This document shows positions 30,277 through 34,468 of a stretch of DNA of 34,468 nt, in pieces (the first letter of the stretch is position 1; every line of letters begins with the position of its first letter). The position numbers were made by a program, and so were the translations under genes. The stretch is from a bacterium (lineage in GTDB: Bacteria; Auribacterota; UBA3054): positions 1 to 34,468 of the forward strand of contig JAFZXZ010000019.1 in the NCBI GenBank assembly GCA_017616555.1. The letters run 5' to 3'. Under the pieces are notes generated by a model, which had not been told where the DNA came from, did no database searches, and saw only the letters and a program-made list of their open reading frames with translations.

Positions 30277-32052
30277 TCACTTCGCTTCGAAGACGGTGTA
30301 GTGATATTCGAAAGTTGCTTCGCCCTTGGCGGGGATCTCCATCTCCCAGACTCTTTCCCTTTCGGCGTTCATTTCGCCCTCGTTATCTTTTGAGCTGATG
30401 AGCTTTTCTTCCGGAATAGCGAATTTCTCGAAGTCGCCGCAAACGTTCAGGAAGACTTTGACCTTGGCGTCGCTGCCGCGGTAGTTGTTTATGGTCAGCT
30501 TGCCGTTGATCTTTTTCTCGTTGCCTTCCACATTCTCGCCGTTGACTTTTTTGCGGCGCTTGACGACCTTGGCTTTCTTATCGACAGTTTCTTCGACCTT
30601 GGCGGTTAGGCTAAGCGCCTTGGTCAGGTTCATGTTGACCTTCTGCCCGGGGTTCACCCACTTGCGCATGCTCTGGCTGTAGATGTGGCCGCCTTCGGTA
30701 ACCTCCATGGCGCCGGCGGTCATCGGGAAAGCGAAAGGATTCTTGAAACTTAAAATATCCCACAAGGTCTCCACGCCGCTCTCCTCGAACTGGGGAACGA
30801 GCCTGCCGTTGTTGTAGCGTCTAGATTCGATCTTCCATTCCGCTTTCCGCTCGATCTCGACTTCCGCCGTCCCAATCGGGATGTGCGTGGTGGAATCCTT
30901 ATCCATGGAGTGCTTGCCGACAGAAACGTAGCTGACGTCGGCGCCCTGTTCCTTGTCGGTGGAAGCAAAGCCTTCGCTCACCTGCATGGGCATATCCTCG
31001 ACAACTTCCATGTCTTCTTCGTCTGCCACAGCCGCTTCGCGAGCCATCGCTCCTGCGGCAGGAGCGGGTTCTTTGCGTCTGCTTCCAAGATCACTAAAAA
31101 CAATGCGATTGCTCGCATATGCGGCTCTGTAAGCTTTTTGCTTCATAGTCTTTCTAAAATCTTTCGCTCCGTCAACTTCGCCGCCATTGAGGCCGAGGAA
31201 AAATCCCTGGACGGAAACTCTCAGATCAAGAAGGGATGAGGTGTCCTTGAATTCCACATTCGGCTGGCCCGAGACAAGCGTGATCTCTGCATTCTCGACC
31301 TTTTCCAAGTGGTTCCTGACATCGGCCGCCATAGAGAGATAGGCTTTGCCTTCCCTGTCCAGCTCCAGCCTGTAGGAGGGCGCCCAGGCCATGCCGTCGG
31401 TGAGGTATTCGAACTCGAAGGGCTTTGTCGCGCCCATGACCTGCCAGAGCTTCATCTTCAGGTACTGCGGACGTTCCTTCTCCTTGCCGGAGACCATCGT
31501 TATGCTGGCTGTAGGGATCTTGACGGCGGACTTGTTGGGAAGTCTTATCAAAAGGTCATTGCCAACATTGCCTTCTATGGTGCCGACAATGCTGTAAGTC
31601 TTGGCGCCTCTGGCTTCCTTCTGCTCGGGCAGGTAAAGGAACTGCTCAGCTCCCTCTTCGCTCCCGATCCACTTAAGGGCGCTGTCCAGGTCCGGCATGT
31701 CGGAAGTGAACCACACTCTGCCCTTCTCCCCTTTGAAGCGTTCGGCGTAAGGCAGAAAATCCAGCGATTCATTCCTGTTGGTCTTGACGTTTTCAAGTTT
31801 TGCGGCGATGGAGATCTTCTCGTCGCCCATGATCCAGAAAGTGCCGTAGGCCGGGTTTATGTCGCCGGAAAAATACAGGGGTTTGTCGCCTTCCGGAGGC
31901 GTCACCTGCCTTCTCACGATAGTAAGACCGCTCTTGAAGAATTCAAGGGAAACAATGGGCGCCTTGACCAGCTCTTCCTGCTCGACGGCGAAAAGCTCCG
32001 CCCCCAAGAGAAGCGCCAAAAGCGGTAAGACAAAGAAAAATTTGCTTTGCAT
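30277..32052 (-). CDS. Secreted DUF4139 domain protein (paralogue 1)
   Basis: The 591-residue protein begins with a signal peptide (FFFVLPLLALLLGAELFA, cleavage near residue 22). A beta-rich N-terminal region is followed by the DUF4139-like segment from about FEFEYLTDGMAWAPSYRLEL onward and ends with EMEIPAKGEATFEYHYTVF. A Glu/Ala/Pro-rich probably disordered insert lies near residues 320-370. DUF4139 has no established reaction. It is a tandem paralogue of the gene at 32077-33810; matching blocks include FKNPFAFPMTAGAMEV here and FKNPFSFPMTTAPMEV there, each followed by NPGQ and LTKALSL. The ribosome site AGGAGA is seven bases before the ATG. Probably periplasmic or surface-exposed. Confidence 0.85.
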   Translation of the reverse strand: MQSKFFFVLPLLALLLGAELFAVEQEELVKAPIVSLEFFKSGLTIVRRQVTPPEGDKPLYFSGDINPAYGTFWIMGDEKISIAAKLENVKTNRNESLDFLPYAERFKGEKGRVWFTSDMPDLDSALKWIGSEEGAEQFLYLPEQKEARGAKTYSIVGTIEGNVGNDLLIRLPNKSAVKIPTASITMVSGKEKERPQYLKMKLWQVMGATKPFEFEYLTDGMAWAPSYRLELDREGKAYLSMAADVRNHLEKVENAEITLVSGQPNVEFKDTSSLLDLRVSVQGFFLGLNGGEVDGAKDFRKTMKQKAYRAAYASNRIVFSDLGSRRKEPAPAAGAMAREAAVADEEDMEVVEDMPMQVSEGFASTDKEQGADVSYVSVGKHSMDKDSTTHIPIGTAEVEIERKAEWKIESRRYNNGRLVPQFEESGVETLWDILSFKNPFAFPMTAGAMEVTEGGHIYSQSMRKWVNPGQKVNMNLTKALSLTAKVEETVDKKAKVVKRRKKVNGENVEGNEKKINGKLTINNYRGSDAKVKVFLNVCGDFEKFAIPEEKLISSKDNEGEMNAERERVWEMEIPAKGEATFEYHYTVFEAK

Positions 32053-32076
32053 GATCTTTCTCCTAAAGAATACTCG

Positions 32077-33810
32077 TTAATACCTGATGTAAGATGTGTA
32101 GGTATAATTGATCTCCACCGTGGCGCCCGGCTCTATCTCCGTTTCCACAGTCTTGGAGCTGATGGGATTCACGCCGTAAGGAATGGAGACGGATTTTGTT
32201 TCCTTCTGCCCTTCAGCCAATTCGGCTTTCTCGAAGACGCCGCTGACTCTCAATACGATCTCAGCCGAGACTTTTTCCTTGCGGTGATTTTTAAGCGTGG
32301 CCTTGCCGTCCACCGTCACCTGACGGTAAGTGGAGTGGTCAAGCTGCAGCGTCTTGGGCGTTTCCTCTTCCCTTTCGCTCTCCTCTAATTTCGGCTCCAG
32401 GCTTAGGGCCTTTGTCAGCGTCGTCTTGCCTTCCTGACCGGGATTCAGCCAGTTTTGCGGCGTCTGGCAGTAGAAGGTCCCGTCCAGCAAAACTTCCATC
32501 GGCGCGGTGGTCATGGGGAAAGAGAAGGGATTCTTGAAGACCAGGATGTCCCAGACCGTCTGGGTCGCGTTGGTATTAAGGTTGCGCATATAGCCGTTTT
32601 GATCGATAGTGCGCATCGCGGAAACGTTCCAGGAGACCTTGCCGGCGTATTCCAGTTCCGCGGAGGCGATGTCCGTTCTCAGCGTCTCGCCCTTCTTCAA
32701 AGACTGCTTCCCGATCTTCTGGAAATGCATGTTGACCGCACCTTTCTCCTCGACCTGGGCGACAGCGCCCAGCGTCGCGCTCTCCTCCATTCCGGCGGCC
32801 GAATCCATGTCAGCCTTGGCCATCATCATGGGAGCCTGCGAATAAAAGTTATTGGAACGATAATCGCGGCGGACCGGAGCGTTGTAAACAGTTCCGCTAT
32901 CCAGAACGCCAAGGAAGCCGTTCAGGGAGATCCTGAGGTTCAGAAGCGAATCCTTGCCTTCCATGTCGATCTTCGGGAAGCCTGAGACCAGCGACACTTC
33001 CGCCTCGCTGAAGTCTTCCATCTCGTTCTTGATGTCGGCGGCCATGGTAAGCTTCGCCTTGCCCTCATTGAGCTCCATTCTGTAGTAAGGCGCCCAGGTC
33101 ATGCCCTGGGTGGCGTACTCGATCTTGAAGGGCTTGTCGGCGCCCTCGACTTTCCAGAGGTTCCTGGTGACGGAAGTCTCGATCTGGTTCTCCCCTGCCG
33201 CGGAAACGGCCTTCAGATTAGCCGTAGGTATCCTGACGGCGCCGCCCACCGGGAACTTTACCACTATTCCGTCGAAAACGGGATTGGGCAGCATAATGCC
33301 GTTCTTAACAATTGAGCTTGCCTTCGGCATCTTCTCCACCACGCCTTCCACCTTGTAAAAAGTCTTTGCGGTCTTTTCGTCCGTGACCGGCTGCACGGTG
33401 AGCACTCTTCCCGCGGCGCCCTCCTTTTGCATAAAATCCAATTCTTCTTTGAGATTGGTGATCTCCGACACGAACCAAACGACCGCCTCGAAACCGCCGT
33501 GCCTTTCCGCAAAAGAGCGGGTGTCCACTGAGGATGTGCTGTTACTTATGACCGTCTCCTGAAAGGCCGTCATCTTTAAAGATTTGTCGCTCAGCGTCCA
33601 GAAAGTTCCGTGATAAGGCTTGATATCCCCGCTGAGATAGCACGGCCCTTCGCTGGGAGGCTCGACGCTCCTCTCCACCAAAACGGTCCCGTTCTTAAAA
33701 ATGGAGAGTCCGGCGATCGGTGCTTTGGTGATCTCCGAAGCGTTTATCGCCTCGCCGAAAACAGCCGCTGACAAAAGCGACGTAACAAGAAATAATGAAA
33801 GATTTCTCAT
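32077..33810 (-). CDS. Secreted DUF4139 domain protein (paralogue 2)
   Basis: The predicted product is 577 residues with a signal peptide (LSLFLVTSLLSAAVFGEA). I start at the second ATG (33810), because TGAGGA lies six bases upstream of it; the first ATG at 33822 has no ribosome site and itself overlaps that sequence. The layout follows its neighbour: opening (KAPIAGLSIFKNGTVLVERS), a middle block (FKIEYATQGMTWAPYYRMEL) and the closing ATVEINYTYTSY. It lacks the long Glu-rich insert of paralogue 1 but has a Met/Ala-rich stretch (SQAPMMMAKADMDSAAGMEE). It is the first gene of the unit, with a TGCTAAAAT promoter upstream. Function unknown. Confidence 0.85.
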   Translation of the reverse strand: MRNLSLFLVTSLLSAAVFGEAINASEITKAPIAGLSIFKNGTVLVERSVEPPSEGPCYLSGDIKPYHGTFWTLSDKSLKMTAFQETVISNSTSSVDTRSFAERHGGFEAVVWFVSEITNLKEELDFMQKEGAAGRVLTVQPVTDEKTAKTFYKVEGVVEKMPKASSIVKNGIMLPNPVFDGIVVKFPVGGAVRIPTANLKAVSAAGENQIETSVTRNLWKVEGADKPFKIEYATQGMTWAPYYRMELNEGKAKLTMAADIKNEMEDFSEAEVSLVSGFPKIDMEGKDSLLNLRISLNGFLGVLDSGTVYNAPVRRDYRSNNFYSQAPMMMAKADMDSAAGMEESATLGAVAQVEEKGAVNMHFQKIGKQSLKKGETLRTDIASAELEYAGKVSWNVSAMRTIDQNGYMRNLNTNATQTVWDILVFKNPFSFPMTTAPMEVLLDGTFYCQTPQNWLNPGQEGKTTLTKALSLEPKLEESEREEETPKTLQLDHSTYRQVTVDGKATLKNHRKEKVSAEIVLRVSGVFEKAELAEGQKETKSVSIPYGVNPISSKTVETEIEPGATVEINYTYTSYIRY

Positions 33811-33840
33811 AAATGTCCTCATGTTGTTTTACTACATTTC

Positions 33841-33849
33841 ATTTTAGCA
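33841..33849 (-). promoter_or_regulatory. Extended -10 promoter of the DUF4139 unit
   Basis: Minus-strand TGCTAAAAT, about 31 bases upstream of the chosen ATG. A possible -35, TTTACC (33866-33871), is 19 bases away from the hexamer, which is too wide to be convincing. Confidence 0.45.
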
Positions 33850-33870
33850 AAAAAATGAGCAAAACGGTAA

Positions 33871-34335
33871 AAAAGAAAGATACCGCGAAATGAGACCGCG
33901 GAGAACATTATTCATTCACATGAATCAAGACCTCTAAATCCCCTTATAGCGAACGCATTTTATCGCGCAGGCTACATCGAATCCTGGGGACGCGGCATAC
34001 AATTGATCAAAGACTCCTGCCGCAAACTTGGCACTCCCGAACCGGAATACACCATAATTGGGGACGCCCTAAGAATAAAGTTCACAGCCTTGGAAAGCGC
34101 AAAAATAACAGAACAGCCCCAGCCCAATCAGCAAAACGAAACATCAGTTGAATCTTTAGAGGATAAAATACTTATTATGTTGAAAGATAATCCTTCTATA
34201 ACAATAGAAGAGCTAGCCCATAAAAGCAATTTTTCTGAAAGGAGCATTAAAAGAATATTAAAAAGGCTAATAGATGCTGGAATTATCATACGTAGGGAAG
34301 GAAAACGTTATGGGTTTTGGAAAGTCAAAAAATAG
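33871..34335 (+). pseudogene. Fragment of an AlbA/HATPase_c_4-type transcriptional regulator (5' end missing)
   Basis: From about 33919 the open frame reads like the conserved C-terminal part of COG2865-type proteins (AlbA-like domain plus HATPase_c_4, often annotated RecG-like): NPLIANAFYRAGYIESWGRG followed by IQLIKDSCRKLGTPEPEY. The last ~60 residues form a winged helix-turn-helix (TIEELAHKSNFSERSIKRIL). The frame is closed upstream by a TAA at 33868-33870, and there is no good start codon; a TTG at 34003 would begin in the middle of the conserved block. The AlbA and most of the HATPase part are missing. It is noticeably AT-rich compared with the rest of the window, which suggests foreign origin. 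It is probably a remnant; a separately translated DNA-binding stub is possible. Confidence 0.75.
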
Positions 34336-34340
34336 AAATT

Positions 34341-34468
34341 GATGGCACTTTGGATGGCACTTTGGATGGCACTTTGGATGGCACTTTGGATGGCACTTTG
34401 GATGGCACTTTGGATGGCACTTTGGATGGCACTTTGGATGGCACTTTGGATGGCACTTTGGATGGCAC
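34341..34468. repeat. 12-bp tandem repeat array, running off the window
   Basis: The unit GATGGCACTTTG is repeated without any visible change: ten full copies plus eight bases, from 34341 to the last base. The array starts five bases after the stop codon of the regulator fragment. The unit is a multiple of three and has no stop codon in any of the six frames (plus-strand readings MALW, WHFG and GTLD repeated). Total copy number is unknown because the window ends inside it. It has no spacers, so it is not a CRISPR array. Confidence 0.97.

Noticed and set aside
29278..34335. Fic gene plus regulator fragment as a complete defence or toxin-antitoxin system
   Set aside because: No antitoxin or effector partner is encoded beside them, the Fic protein carries its own inhibitory motif, the regulator is broken, and two DUF4139 genes lie between them.
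34341..34468. CRISPR array
   Set aside because: The 12-bp units are directly adjacent with no spacers, and no cas genes are present.

Overview
The window holds 30 protein-coding genes (one cut by the left edge), one broken gene fragment, two tRNA genes and several non-coding elements. Nothing in it fixes the species. The combination of a Gld-type ABC transporter with DUF4340, large secreted DUF4139 proteins, ThyX, tandem family 2 glycoside hydrolases, a DUF362 ferredoxin protein and a sulfotransferase-like protein suggests a Gram-negative anaerobe, perhaps of the Planctomycetes-Verrucomicrobia-Lentisphaerae group. This is inference from gene content only.

Layout. (1) 1-3878, minus strand: a four-gene operon read DUF362 ferredoxin protein, solute-binding lipoprotein, sulfotransferase-like protein, ABC exporter (truncated). 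(2) 3980-5143, plus: a malic enzyme sharing a divergent promoter region with operon 1. A 97-bp palindromic element (5144-5240) fills the gap before the next, convergent gene. (3) 5245-10435, minus: Gld-like ABC transporter operon (ATPase, permease, GldG-like, DUF4340) ending with a GNAT acetyltransferase. (4) 10520-18901, minus: two GH2 enzymes, a HIT protein, a secreted M16-like protein lacking its zinc motif, ThiL and TsaE. (5) 18902-21084: tRNA-Gln, manA, tRNA-Ala and thyX, with well-formed tRNA promoters and terminators. (6) 21189-29271, plus: a tight seven-gene run, HIT protein, M42 aminopeptidase, DegT aminotransferase, GT39-like membrane glycosyltransferase, CapD/PglF-like dehydratase, RlmD-like methyltransferase and MntP. 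(7) 29278-33810, minus: two tandem DUF4139 paralogues followed by a class II Fic protein. (8) 33871-34468: an AT-rich remnant of an AlbA/HATPase_c_4 type regulator, then a 12-bp tandem array that runs off the window.

How the genes work together. The DegT, GT39 and CapD-like genes probably make and transfer a modified sugar onto an envelope component, and ManA could feed sugar metabolism. The two GH2 enzymes look like a cytoplasmic/lipoprotein pair. The rest is mostly housekeeping.

Most unusual points: the solute-binding protein whose two half-domains are in swapped order, the M16-like protein without HxxEH, the palindromic element between convergent genes, a recurring extended -10 motif (TG-N-TAWAAT) at six protein-gene promoters contrasting with TTGACT-17 promoters at both tRNA genes, and 12-bp repeats in both the Fic gene and next to the regulator remnant. 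I found no complete new multi-gene system that I can defend.
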